Source of the DNA: Cydia pomonella
Lineage: Eukaryota; Arthropoda; Insecta; Lepidoptera; Tortricidae
Direction of reading: 5' to 3'
DNA: 64,000 nt
Assembly: GCF_033807575.1 (NCBI RefSeq)
Contig: NC_084708.1
Span: 6,100,501 to 6,164,500 of the forward strand
The position numbers and the translations under genes are program-made. The notes below the pieces were generated by a model, which worked only from the letters and a program-made list of their open reading frames with translations, had not been told where the DNA came from and did no database searches. The first letter of the stretch is position 1; each line of letters opens with the position of its first letter. Below are positions 10,866 through 20,209 of this stretch, one piece after another.

Positions 10866-11199
10866 CTCACGGTTCTTAAGAACCGTGAGATTGAAGACCT
10901 TGTGGCTGAACCTAACATCATGGGAGAAAGTAAAGCTCACAGACTCCGTTGGTTGGGCCACCTTGAGAGAATGGACGGAGATCGGAACGTAAAAAGAGCG
11001 TACCTGGGTCGCCTAGCAGGAGGACGTCCTATCGGACGCCCTAGGTATCGCTGGAGCGACATGGTGGAGGTGGATCTGCGCGAGCTTCGAGTCGACAATT
11101 GGCGAGAGGTCGCACAGGACCGAGAAAAGTGGCGATGTCTTGTGTCGGAGGCCAAGTCTCATTTTGGGTCGCTGAGCCAACGGAGTAAGTAAGTAAGTA
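10866..11199 (+). mobile_element. 5'-truncated RTE-type LINE with 12-bp target duplication
   Basis: Identical 12-mers AACCAAACATTT flank it at 10854-10865 and 11200-11211. The 3' end is a (GTAA)n tandem tail, as expected for RTE-clade LINEs. The 5' end starts with a 12-nt inverted copy of the following LINE sequence, so 10865-10890 is a perfect 26-bp palindrome centred on TTAA. The insert carries the C-terminal coding end. Confidence 0.92.
10878..11192 (+). pseudogene. RTE-type endonuclease/reverse transcriptase C-terminus
   Basis: About 104 codons to a stop at 11190-11192. The sequence shows the characteristic C-terminal signature of insect RTE-like LINE proteins: KAHRLRWLGHLERM, then GRPIGRPRYRWSDMVEVDL, then NWREVAQDREKWRCLVSEAK. 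The endonuclease and reverse transcriptase domains are absent because of 5' truncation at insertion. The remaining frame is open, so the copy is fairly young. The frame continues upstream into flanking DNA by chance (from 10812) and has no start of its own. It has no independent function. Confidence 0.9.
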
Positions 11200-11279
11200 A
11201 ACCAAACATTTAGAAATTAAAACATAAGTCCTTTGATATTGTGGAACGTACCACATTACAATCTATAAATTGTATATAC

Positions 11280-11355
11280 GTCAAACGTGGGACTCGATCC
11301 CACATCTTTGGACTTCCGGTCCAACGCGTTACCAATTGCGCAATTTGGGTTAGAC
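11280..11355 (-). repeat. tRNA-like sequence (pseudo-tRNA or SINE head) inside a 12-bp inverted repeat
   Basis: The minus strand shows a 7-bp acceptor-like pairing (GTCTAAC/GTTTGAC, one mismatch), an A-box-like TTGCGCAATTGGTAA, an anticodon arm TTGGA-CCGGAAG-TCCAA, and a T arm GTGGG-ATCGAGT-CCCAC with B box GGATCGAGTCC. Total span is 76 nt. The D-arm segment is a few bases too long and position 33 is C rather than T, so it is unlikely to be a working tRNA. Perfect inverted repeats TATAAATTGTAT (11264-11275) and ATACAATTTATA (11362-11373) flank it. Confidence 0.6.
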
Positions 11356-11556
11356 ACACGCATACAATTTATAAAAACAAAGGTGTTGGGCAGAACTATT
11401 GCCTAACAGTTTAAAAAATCTTCCAAACTGTCCAAATTGGTAATTTTCTATAAAATCCGCATGTGTCTATTAGTGGGTAGTATTTGGTTAGCAATATGAC
11501 CTAAATCCTAACTGTCGGGAGCCCATGTCTATATTGCCTGATTACCAAATAATGAC

Positions 11557-11594
11557 GCAGAAGTCGGCTATAATCATTTATAGCCGACTTCTGC
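11557..11594. repeat. Perfect 17-bp hairpin
   Basis: GCAGAAGTCGGCTATAA and its exact reverse complement are separated by four bases. It is too short for an animal pre-miRNA; it may be the core of a decayed foldback element. Confidence 0.7.
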
Positions 11595-11599
11595 CGAAA

Positions 11600-12256
11600 T
11601 TTGCAAAATGTTAATTATAGTTACACCATGAGTCACACATTACTCGTGTGTTAACCATGCGTAACCAAGGATAATGATGTTCCGATTCACCTAAAAGGCG
11701 ATAGGAATAAGACCAGTTACCAAACACCGAGTCACCAAACTTTACGCCATCACGCCTCGCCTTCCATTCGGGCCAGATTAGCCGAACTTCGTGAAACTTC
11801 GGCAAACTTCGGGCTACTCGGTTAACTTCAGCAAATCGTGGTCGGTTAAGAAGCGCAACAATGTAGCATATTGGTACGTTATATTGCAACGTGTAATAGT
11901 TTAGTTTTAGGGTATAGTTTGAGATAGAATAATCTCCTCTTGATTTTAGGCATTAGTCTAAGTTTATCATAATTCCTTTAATAAAATGTGGTCAGTTTTA
12001 GAACTCCTCCGCGTACTGATTATCCAGACAGATAAGTAAGTTTATAACGTTGATAATCGAAAAAAATACCAATATTTCCAGAGTCCAATGTTATATTTTG
12101 GGGTCCAATGAAAAGCCCGAGCCTACGACACCAAATCAAATTCCTTGACCGTAGTACCTGTACAACGGTTAAGGTGTTTGATTTATACATACTACGTACT
12201 TACAATAGATTGACACTATACTTTATAAAATAAACATTCCTATAATTGTATAATAT
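11600..12256. other. No gene seen
   Basis: A 92-codon minus-strand frame (11611-11889) has no recognisable domain and lies in unique-looking sequence. No RNA or repeat is identified. Confidence 0.45.
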
Positions 12257-12355
12257 TATGTACAGTCAGGCGCAGAGAGAGATGACATCCCTGCATACAT
12301 TGATACAATTAATCTGCAGGAAGGGGTAACCTCTCTTTGCAGCTGACTGTACATA
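12257..12355. mobile_element. Small foldback MITE (TATGTACAGTCAG ends)
   Basis: Left TATGTACAGTCAG (12257-12269) and right CTGACTGTACATA (12343-12355) are exact inverted repeats. Inner blocks 'cagagagag' and 'ctctctttgc' are also inverted. A decayed relative starts near 16362 ('gtcagctgcagagaaaatg'). Confidence 0.8.
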
Positions 12356-12681
12356 CATAATAAACCTCCTTATCCTTTTTTACCTGCTAAAACAGTATAC
12401 TTTGGTGCTCTTTTTTAACTATCTTAACAGTACCATTTTTCTCCCTTGTGCAATGTTTTTGTTAAAATGAGCAAAAACTCCGCTTCCAATCCAAGAAGTT
12501 TTCCGCTCGGCAGAGTCCAAACTGAAATAATTGCTAGAGACTATGCATTGCTGCACTTCCTATCTCTATGAAAGTTCCCTTATACCATTCTGAAAGATGC
12601 ATTGGGGTTATTTCGAAAGTTACCCTTAATTTTAAAATTGGTAAAAAATATCAGAAACGCTTCATACTTTAGTAACACTTA

Positions 12682-12789
12682 GGGAGACGGCACGCGAACT
12701 CGCATGCGGTTTTAGTTACATTGCGGACTATTGAGGTTATTGATCAAATACCGCAATGTAGTGAAACTCGAATGCGAGTAAATGTACCC
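12682..12789. mobile_element. MITE with TTA target, abutting the next MITE
   Basis: Inverted arms carry 'actcgcatgcgg' and 'cgaatgcgagt', with 'acattgcgg' and 'ccgcaatgt' inside. TTA flanks are at 12679-12681 and 12790-12792, the Harbinger-type target. Its right TTA is also the left flank of the following element. Confidence 0.75.
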
Positions 12790-12792
12790 TTA

Positions 12793-12913
12793 AGGGGCCC
12801 ACTGGCTAACAGTCCGCCAGACGGTATCGGCCTGTCAGTTAAAACAAAAAGTTGACAGTTTCGAACAACTGACAGCCGATACCGTCCGGCGGACTGTTAA
12901 TCAGTAGGCCCGT
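12793..12913. mobile_element. MITE, ~121 bp, intact relative of 2454-3019
   Basis: Ends AGGGGCCCACTG.../...CAGTAGGCCCG are inverted over about 50 bp. TTA occurs at 12790-12792 and 12914-12916. Its interior ('acaaaaagttgacagtttcg') is uninterrupted and gives the empty site for the LINE in the other copy. Confidence 0.85.
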
Positions 12914-12961
12914 TTAGGTACGCTACTGCGTCGCCTACCGAGGCATCTTGCTTGTTGTTGC

Positions 12962-13110
12962 TACAGTATTTATTTATTTATTTAACCTTTATTGCACAAA
13001 ATAGACACCCCGTACAAAAGGCGAACTTAATGCCATACCAGTCAACCTATGGCCAAAGCAGATAAGTTGTAGGCGGTGCAATAAAAAAAAAAATAATGCG
13101 ATTTGGTATT
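12962..13110 (-). mobile_element. LINE 3' end fragment
   Basis: Read on the minus strand, it ends '...tgtgcaataaaggttaaat' followed by an AAAT-type tail, with a polyadenylation signal AATAAA just before. This form is typical of lepidopteran Jockey/R1-like LINE 3' UTRs. No coding sequence is left. Confidence 0.6.
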
Positions 13111-13376
13111 TTTGCCGGACACAGTACTTGCAACCATAAATAACACACAGATATGAACATACACATACTTTTAACAAATACATTACCTATATATTATGAA
13201 GTCAGGTGAAAATTACAAAACAGAGTCGCAAACATTTTTTTGTGCTGCCAGCAAGGTACCCATTTAGGGATTTTTTTAAAACAAACCTATTAGGACTCTG
13301 TAATTGTTTCTAATTTAGTACATATTTGCTATTTTTTAAATTACCCTGCATGCGAATTTGTCCCAATGCACCTTAA

Positions 13377-13663
13377 GAGGGAACAATAGCTTTTTGAATC
13401 TAACGAAAACACAGTAATTTTTCTATGATATTCCATTTCGGGAGAAAACGGTTTCCACTAACAAAATCTTAACAAATCACTTTTAGTTTGATGTATATCG
13501 CTTGAGCATAATATATTCGCTTGTTTGAAAAAAAAACTTTTGTTTTGCAAATTAAAAAAAAGGAAAACTTATAAACCTAAAAAATCATGGAGAACGGAAA
13601 ATATTTAGAAGTAGAAAAACGTTTTTTCTTTTTGTATGACGATCACGTAGTATACTCCCCTCT
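13377..13663. mobile_element. MITE with TTAA target (copy 2 of 3, inverted)
   Basis: It starts GAGGGAACAATAGC after TTAA at 13373-13376 and runs in the opposite sense to copies at 10096 and 46846. It shares 'tttcgggagaaaacg', 'ccactaacaaaatctt' and 'agtatactcc'. The right TTAA has decayed to TATA. Confidence 0.75.
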
Positions 13664-13667
13664 ATAG

Positions 13668-14195
13668 TTTATTTCATGTAATCTAAAGTAGGTTTGCATT
13701 CGATGTAAAAGTGTCAATTTTAAATAGTTTCAACAAAAGGTTGTTTCACGTAGTTGCCAATAAGTTTCCGATATAAATAATTGCTCAATTATTTACGTTC
13801 ATGTGACTCCTAAGTTCTTGCGAAAACTTATTTTGCATCTATAAAAGAAGAAGTAAGTTCCTGGTTTTATTCAACAAAAATAGATTAAAATTGTAAAATG
13901 CAATATCTAGCGCCAGATACTGCGGCTAAGTGCCCGGACTACCCTTTGTTTCGTCGCGCGATTTCCCCCGCTCTCCCCATAATTGGGGAGAATGGGGAGA
14001 ATTGGCCCATGAGGACCGACACCGACCATTGCCTTTGAAGTAGGAAATGGAGCACTCTTGCGTATGTTTTATACCTTTTTGGCAATTATTGGAGGATTGT
14101 ATTAGGAAAGTGGGCAAAGTAGCATGCATGCACTCGTATTTATTCTACTTTTAAACTGTTTCATATTTAGAGTTCCGTAAATGTCCTTGTTTCTA
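13668..14195. other. No gene seen
   Basis: A GC-richer patch near 13925-14030 holds a direct repeat 'attggggagaatggggagaa' but no supported gene. Confidence 0.45.
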
Positions 14196-14199
14196 TTGT

Positions 14200-14395
14200 A
14201 ACTTTTTTTATGATACAAGAGGCAAACGAGCAAATGGATCGCCTGATGGTAAGCGATTACCGCTGCCCATGGACACTGGCAACACCAGTGCGTTGCCGGC
14301 CTTTGAGATGGGAGTAAGCTCTTTTCTTAAAGGTTTGATGATCGCATCGGTCCGGAAATACCGCAGGAAGGTTACGATTTATTTGACCACTTTGG
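14200..14395 (+). repeat. Common lepidopteran interspersed repeat
   Basis: 'gaggcaaacgagcaaatgga', 'cgcctgatggtaagcgatta' and 'gtgcgttgccggcctttga' match a well-known lepidopteran repeat preceded by a T-run. It is related in its opening to the 9885/50770 family. Non-coding. Confidence 0.7.
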
Positions 14396-14399
14396 CCGC

Positions 14400-14975
14400 C
14401 TCTATCTGTTTGATACTGATGTACCTACTTTAGTACTAAAAATTTACCCATACAATTTGTGTGGTAAATTAAGCTAAAAAATAAATATATAACAACCGTG
14501 TCATGTATTAGTAAATATATAGTAATGTATATATGTTATAATATGTGTTGTTGGTTGCTGGACTATAATTAAAAAAATTAAAATTAAAATTGTTTAATTC
14601 AGACATATATGTCCATATAAGAATTAGTAAAACTTAAAAAGACTATGTTAGTTAATTTACATACAAACAAAATAAAACAAAAGTGGAAAAAAATGGGAAA
14701 CAATTCCATTGGCAGAAGCAAGCAGTGAAAAAAAAATTATTCACTACTTGGTCCTACCAATGACCACATCAACCCAGTACTTTATTAGCGGGCAGTCCAG
14801 GCGCTCCGCCAACACCCTCAGCATACAGTTGCGTGTAACCAGTTTAGTTACAGAATGTTGATGTACATACCCATGAATATCTACAACATCCGGCAAATTA
14901 CACACACACACACAACATTCGTAATGTAACGAACTGACGAGAAAATAACTGAATGCGTGCCTAGGTTTTTTTAGT
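14400..14975. other. No gene; short (CA)n microsatellite
   Basis: AT-rich sequence with a (CA)8-like run near 14897-14913. Nothing else is supported. Confidence 0.5.
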
Positions 14976-14981
14976 ATATAA

Positions 14982-15067
14982 GATATGGATCGGATATGTC
15001 AGTTTCAAAAGTGACGTTTCATCAAACAGAAACATCACTTTTGACACTGACATTTCCGATCCACATC
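14982..15067. mobile_element. Foldback MITE core
   Basis: Arms 14982-15020 and 15029-15067 are near-perfect inverted repeats ('gatatggatcggatatgtca' and 'tgacatttccgatccacatc') round a short loop. A longer relative is at 40703-40884. Right-hand outer sequence 'ttaaagtttgaatcggaccg' also matches that copy. Confidence 0.8.
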
Positions 15068-15069
15068 GT

Positions 15070-15838
15070 AACTAGACCTAAGATTTGACGTACCTTAAAG
15101 TTTGAATCGGACCGTATGTATTTAAATTCAGCCGTCTTTACTTGTTAGTTATGAATATATGAGAAAACAGATTCTCAAAAATATTGGAAACTTGCCAACG
15201 ATACTTCGACTAAGTAAGAAAAAACTCATTTAGTTACTTCCTTAACGTCCACATCCTTCAACTTGGTCATTGTAACAAAAACTCTAATAAATAAATAATA
15301 AAGTCTAAATTTCAAAAAACATAACGCACTTGAAAATTTTCACTTGAATGCGCCTCATAAAATGCCTGGCAAACTTCACTGTGAGAGAAATATTTTAAAA
15401 TTCGAACTTAGTAGTGACAATAATGATTCCGCTTTAAAAGTTGCGCGATATATTCATGGCATCCAGTTCAGCGGTGTGGAAAAGTGAAACTATCCTGAAC
15501 ATTATTCTCTCTTCACAACTGAGACCAGGGGCTAAGCCATAGGCGGTAGCAGTTTTAAAGTCCAAATTTCAAGACCATACAACCACCCAATTATAGTCCA
15601 AACTATCCCAACGGTTCACCTATCTTTGAAAGAGAAACGCATGTGGTGCCACTAGCCGGGCCTGATGCGAAAATTGAAGTTAGCAAATTGAGGGCATCTT
15701 TCTCTTTTACTCCAATTAATGTTAACTGTGTACAAATGTACTAGATAAATGTGGAAAACAATTATTCATGCGTACTAGGAAGTCCCAACTCTGAGTATTG
15801 TGCTATTTAACGGAATAAATGCTTTTTATTTTTTTGTT
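15070..15838. other. No gene seen
   Basis: Unique-looking AT-rich sequence with no supported feature. Confidence 0.45.
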
Positions 15839-15840
15839 AA

Positions 15841-16017
15841 GGCCTGACAGAGAAAGATGCCTCAAATATGCGAACTTCGGTGTTCGCGGTTATAGCCCAG
15901 GCCTCCAACCTCCGCCCGCCCGGAGGAGCATACTGTTGCCGCTTGTGTGGACGAGGGATCCTCTCTCGCTGGCTATACAGCCAGGAACTGAAGTCTCGTT
16001 GCCAGGAAGCTGTTTAA
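15841..16017 (+). pseudogene. Possible LINE C-terminal zinc-finger fragment
   Basis: A 58-codon frame ends at 16015-16017 and contains YCCRLCGRGILSRWLYSQEL. The C-x2-C followed by a basic 'GR...SR' segment resembles the single zinc finger at the C-terminus of some LINE polyproteins; the expected histidine is missing (SQEL where S-H is usual). GC content is higher than in flanking DNA. The overlapping frame in another phase (15819-16040) looks non-coding. Confidence is low; it could be chance. Confidence 0.3.
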
Positions 16018-16106
16018 AACATCTCACACAGATGAAATAGCATATTACTTAATAATTTTCTACAATCCGTTTAATCCAAGAAGTGCGTCCTCGAGTAAAA
16101 TACTTA

Positions 16107-16312
16107 GGGCCTGTTTCACAATGTCCAACGAAAGTATTGGATAGATAATTATTTGACAAGTAAATTAACTGCCAGATAAAATTTCCTACAAAACTTGGCA
16201 CTTTAACTACCGGTTAAGCTAATTTGAAGATTGTGAAACGTCAATGATGACTTTATTGGTCAGATAATTGGCAAATTATTTCGGACTTTACTTAGACATT
16301 GTGAACAGGCCC
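16107..16312. mobile_element. MITE, 206 bp, TTA target duplication
   Basis: GGGCCTGTTTCACAATGTC at the left is inverted against GACATTGTGAACAGGCCC at the right. TTA is duplicated at 16104-16106 and 16313-16315. This is the Harbinger-type pattern of 3-bp TWA targets. Confidence 0.92.
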
Positions 16313-16315
16313 TTA

Positions 16316-17098
16316 CAATTAGAACATTTTAAAACGTTGGTAACTACCACCTACATAGTATAGTCAGCTGCAGAGAAAATGTACCCCTTCCCCTTGAATA
16401 GAAGTTTGTATGCGAAGGTGCTAAGCGAATAGTATTATTATACGTTTGTACTCATTTTGCGTTAACTCGCTTCACCTATAACTCGTGCCATAATACATTG
16501 AGAATGTCGATAGTTCCGAGTAAATATTCCCTCGGATATGTTGTTTGATCGCGAGACATGTTTACCGACAAAATGTGGATACACAGCTTTGGCTCTGACA
16601 CGGACAGGGACGGAAATCCGATATTATAATAAAGGACATCGACAAATAGGATCCTAACAAGGATCTCGGACCTTTATATCTGGTATAACGACCTATATTT
16701 TGTATGTAAACTAGGTATTTTCTTATATTTTGCAAGCTGATTCTGTAGAATATACTAAAAAAATTCATAGAAATAAATGTTGCTATTTTTTTTGACACTA
16801 GTCACTATATGATGTTACTGTAAATGTTGTATTGCCTTGTAAAAGAGTCATTGAGGCTTACTTGCAGATTTTTTTTAAATCAGATACCTAAATATTTTAT
16901 ACATATATAGTTTCTTTACATCACTCGCTCAATTCTGATGTAATACCTATCAGACCACAAAATATTATCAGTACCGGGTACCGAGGAACCCGATCGGTCG
17001 GCATTCGGCATGTCGTCTTAAGTATGATCCAGGGCCCACTCAAATTTTGGTCGTGACCTAGTGCGACCAATAGTTTGGGAAATGCTGGTTTAGAAAAT
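16316..17098. other. No gene seen
   Basis: Short frames at 16562-16798 and 16921-17124 (minus) lack any recognisable domain. Confidence 0.45.
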
Positions 17099-17100
17099 AA

Positions 17101-17352
17101 AAAATAAAGGACATTATTACACAAATTAACTAAGTCCCACCGTAGGCTTATAGCTTGTGTTGTGGGTACTTAGACAACGATATATAATTATAATATATAA
17201 ATATTTATAAATACTTCAATTCATAGAAAACATCCATGACTCAGGAACAAATATCTCTGGCCATTACACAAATAAATTCCCTTACCAGGATTTGAACCCG
17301 GGACCATCGGTTTCATTGGCAGGGTCACTACTCACTAGGCCAGACAGGTCAT
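17101..17352 (-). mobile_element. tRNA-derived SINE copy
   Basis: Same family as 8077-8379. On the minus strand the head carries GGCCTAGTGAGTAGTGACC and the B box GGTTCAAATCC. A/T-simple sequence on both sides hides the target duplication. Confidence 0.88.
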
Positions 17353-17377
17353 CAAAAATAAATAAATATAATATAAC

Positions 17378-17510
17378 CTACCCACTTTTCCCTACACTAC
17401 CCATTCACCACGTAGATATGACCAAAGTATGGAAAATTTATATTATTATTGTGTTGTAGTTGTGGTTCGACTGTTTTTGGTACTTTTTAATTTATAATAA
17501 AATACTGATA
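17378..17510 (+). repeat. Duplicated segment, copy without mariner
   Basis: 'ctacactacccattcaccac' then 'gta' runs straight on into 'tggaaaattta' and ends 'taataaaatactgat'. The same two halves occur as 17784-17823 and 19046-19143, separated by the mariner element. This copy therefore shows the empty site. Confidence 0.8.
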
Positions 17511-17512
17511 TA

Positions 17513-17780
17513 CCAGGTGTTTCCTGTAACAAGAGCAAATAATTAAAACATATATTGTACTCTTCAAACGACGCCATACGCCATCATCGTTGTAATTGGC
17601 GTTACTTGTCACGCTTTAAACATGATAAAATTCGCAATACATTGCGTCGTAGAATAAACTTTAAAGTGTAATAAAAATCAAAACATAAGTAATTTTTAAA
17701 AGTCGCCGAACAAATGTTGGTCTGTTTGAGGAGTACAGCCTACAGTTTAATTTATTGCTCCTGTTATAGGCAACACCCGG
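17513..17780. mobile_element. MITE, 268 bp, TA target
   Basis: Ends CCAGGTGTTTCCTGTAACA.../...TGTTATAGGCAACACCCGG are inverted. TA flanks are at 17511-17512 and 17781-17782. It sits exactly between the two copies of the duplicated segment. Confidence 0.88.
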
Positions 17781-17823
17781 TATAACGTACCCACTTAACC
17801 CTACACTACCCATTCACCACGTA

Positions 17824-19043
17824 AGAAGGCCGTTTGATATTTTTTTTTTAAAACCTTTTTTTGGCAAACGGCATTAACACTGACTGGCACAATCTTTCAA
17901 ACGAAAAATATCGATAATTCGGCAAAAAAAAAACAACAAATTGTTACTTTAACCATTGCTTAACCGTGATCACCTATAAATTTTTACCAACTATGGAAAA
18001 ATCAGAATATCGTGCTGTTATTAAACCCTTTTTTTAAAGGTTGCAGTGCGACAATAAAAACTGAACTTGATTCTGTTCACGACACTAACGCACCAACGTT
18101 GCAAACTATTTATAACTGGTTAAATAATTTTAAACGTGGTCGGTCAAGCACATCTGATGCTCCACGCTCTGGTCTCCCAATCGAAGTCACTACTGAGGAT
18201 GTTGTTGAAGAAGTCCATAATATCATACTCGACGACCGCCGAGTAAAGGTTCGTGAAATAGCTGAGAAGATAGGCATCTCCACTGAGGGTGTACATAAAA
18301 TCCTGCACGAAGATTTGGCTATGACTAAGCTGTCTGCACGATGCGTGCCTCGTTTGTTGACGTTCGAACAAAAACGCGGAAGAAAGCGAATATCAAAGCT
18401 CTGTTTGAATATGATGAAGCGTAACCTTGGAATTTTTTTAAACGATTTGGGACTGTGGACGAAACTTGGATCCACCATTATACGCCAGAATCAAAACAAC
18501 AGTCCAAACAATGGATGGCTGCTGGTGCACGTGCTCCAAAGAAAGCAAAGACTGTTTTGTCGGTTGGGAAGGCGATGGCAAAAGTTTTTGGGGATAGCGA
18601 AGGAATTATCATGATTGACTACCTAGAAAAGGGGAAGACTATCACTGGCCGTCATAACGCAGACTTATTGGACCGTTTTAAAGCCGAATTGTTGGAATAA
18701 CGACCAAAGTTATCCCCCACGAAAGTCCTCTTTCATCAAGACAATGCCACAGTTCAACTCAACCATTGCAATGGCAAAAATTCACGAATTGGGCTTCGAG
18801 CATGCTCCGTATTCAGCGGACTTAGCTCCGTGTGATTATTACCTATTTCCAAATTTGAAAAGATGGCTTGGAGGACAAAATTTTTGCAGACCTCGACAAA
18901 TTATATTTTTTGGAGGGGATGAAAAAATTGGAAACTCGCTGGTATAAGTGTTTGGCCCTTCAAGGGTCAATGTTGAGAAATAAATGTAATTTTTATAAAA
19001 ATATATATTTTTTTAGCTTGTTTAAAAACTTGTTATTAAACGG
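17824..19043 (+). mobile_element. Degenerate mariner element, ~1.2 kb
   Basis: It is bounded by TA at 17822-17823 and 19044-19045; the uninterrupted copy at 17378-17510 confirms both edges. Left 'ccgtttgatattt' and the right end read in reverse ('ccgtttaataac') are weakly matching terminal repeats. It encodes a broken mariner transposase. The length fits a nearly full-length mariner. Confidence 0.9.
17993..18960 (+). pseudogene. Mariner transposase pseudogene
   Basis: The transposase of Tc1/mariner elements cuts and pastes DNA at TA. The start MEKSEYRAVIK lies at 17993. A 1-base shift near 18033 moves the frame to 18012-18450, which carries the helix-turn-helix region (PTLQTIYNWLNNFKRGR, APRSGLPIEV, VREIAEKIGIS, then MTKLSARCVPRLL). 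A second shift leads to VDETWIHHYTPES, where the first catalytic Asp is codon 18458-18460. The frame stops near 18700. A third frame gives VLFHQDNA (second Asp, 18740-18742), and a further shift gives YSADLAPCDYY (third Asp, 18834-18836), so all three acidic residues of the DDD triad survive as codons. At least three frameshifts make the gene dead. The C-terminal end is eroded past 18960. Antisense frames across it are shadows. Confidence 0.93.
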
Positions 19044-19045
19044 TA

Positions 19046-19143
19046 GGTATGACAAAAGTGTGGAAAATTTACATTCTTATAGTGTTGTATTTTTGGTTTG
19101 AACTGTTTTTATTACTTTTTTAATTTATAATAAAATACTGATC
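19046..19143 (+). repeat. Second half of duplicated segment, right of mariner
   Basis: It matches 17414-17510 with a modest number of substitutions ('tggaaaattta', 'actgtttttattact', 'ttataataaaatactgat'). It continues the sequence at 17784-17823 across the mariner insertion. Confidence 0.8.
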
Positions 19144-19256
19144 CTGTCCATGATTTTTCATGTTTTACCTTTTTTAACAGCTCTACAAGTATAAAGATAA
19201 TCTTTAAAGATAACTTTTGTCTTTACGCATTACATGTCTCTATCAGGTCAGGCTTA

Positions 19257-19556
19257 ATGCTCTCAAACTACACACGCTACTTTCCTTCATGCTTACGTAT
19301 TCCACCCATTTCATTTCATCTCAATAACATGCATCCGTTGCCTTCTATTAACAATGTCGTTATAAACAAAAGACCCGCAGAAAGTGCATTACCATACCTT
19401 CCCGCCAATATACAAAGGGTAAAAAAGCCTAAGCCTCCGCAGCCTCTTGGCCTACATACGGCTGTGATTGCAAAACTTGGCGCGCGCTCAAATTCAGAAG
19501 AGAATGCCACAGCGACACTTGTTGAAGATAGCGCTAAGGTGTGCGACTTTAAATAA
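19257..19556 (+). other. Unassigned 99-codon open frame
   Basis: The frame from ATG 19257 to the stop at 19556 is proline- and lysine-containing (KKPKPPQPLG in its middle) and has no domain I recognise. It lies between the mariner flank and a SINE fragment, with no promoter or splice evidence, so I do not claim a gene. Confidence 0.15.
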
Positions 19557-19562
19557 GTTTTT

Positions 19563-19665
19563 CGAAACGTATGTACGGTGTAGCGTGGGGACTATAGCCC
19601 GAGCCCTCTCGCGCATGAGAGGAGGCCTGTGCCCAGCAGTGGGACGTATATAGGCTGAATTATTA
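19563..19665 (+). repeat. SINE 3' module fragment
   Basis: 'gcgtggggactatagcccga', 'gagaggaggcctgtgcccag' and 'cagtgggacgtatataggct' match the 3' module of the SINE at 34216-34455. It ends in a (TTA)n-like tail. Confidence 0.8.
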
Positions 19666-19686
19666 CTATTATTATATTATTATGTA

Positions 19687-19817
19687 CGGTCACGTCTGAA
19701 AATATAGATACGGACGATAAATTGCCAAAAATATGTATACACCTTAATATATGGGCAATAAGGTCGTGTACACATATTTTTAGGACTTTGTTCGTATCGA
19801 TATTTTTACGTTGACCG
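19687..19817. mobile_element. MITE ('cagtcacgtctgaaaatat' family), decayed copy
   Basis: The left end 'cggtcacgtctgaaaatat' follows TA. The right end 'tatttttacgttgaccg' is a damaged inverse. A better copy is at 40906-41037 and a split one at 49689-50072. Confidence 0.75.
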
Positions 19818-19992
19818 ACCGATGCGTCTGACATTTCTGGATCTCTTGAAAGGTATATATATATGTAAATTACATAAAATATAAAATACATTGCATAAAA
19901 AATAAATCTGTTATTCTATACTAGAATCTTATTGAAGAAAGCATCAGTCTTATCATCTTATCAGTAATATCAAAGTATGTAAATTCTTTTTT

Positions 19993-20205
19993 TAAGGTTC
20001 CGTACCCAAAGGGTAAAATGGGACCCTATTACTAAGATTCCGCTGTCCGTCCGTCTGTCACCAGGCTGTATCTCATGTCATGAACCGTGATAGTTAGACA
20101 GTTGAAATTTTCATAGATCATGTATTGTATTTCTGTTGCCGCTATAACAAAAAATACTAAAAAGTACGGAACCCTCAGTGGGCTAGTCCGACTCGCACTT
20201 GCCGC
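19993..20205 (+). repeat. 'ggttccgtacccaaagggt' repeat
   Basis: It opens with 'aaggttccgtacccaaaggg', contains 'ctgtccgtccgtctgtcacc', and closes with 'gtacggaaccctcagtgggc' and 'gtccgactcgcacttg'. This is a very abundant lepidopteran repeat with loosely inverted ends. Non-coding. Confidence 0.8.
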
Positions 20206-20209
20206 TGTT

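Noticed and set aside
10656..11256. Minus-strand frames across the RTE insertion
   Set aside because: Shadows of the RTE coding strand and flanking A-runs.
11280..11355. Functional tRNA gene
   Set aside because: D-arm region is too long, position 33 is not T, and the acceptor has a mismatch; better called a pseudo-tRNA or SINE head.
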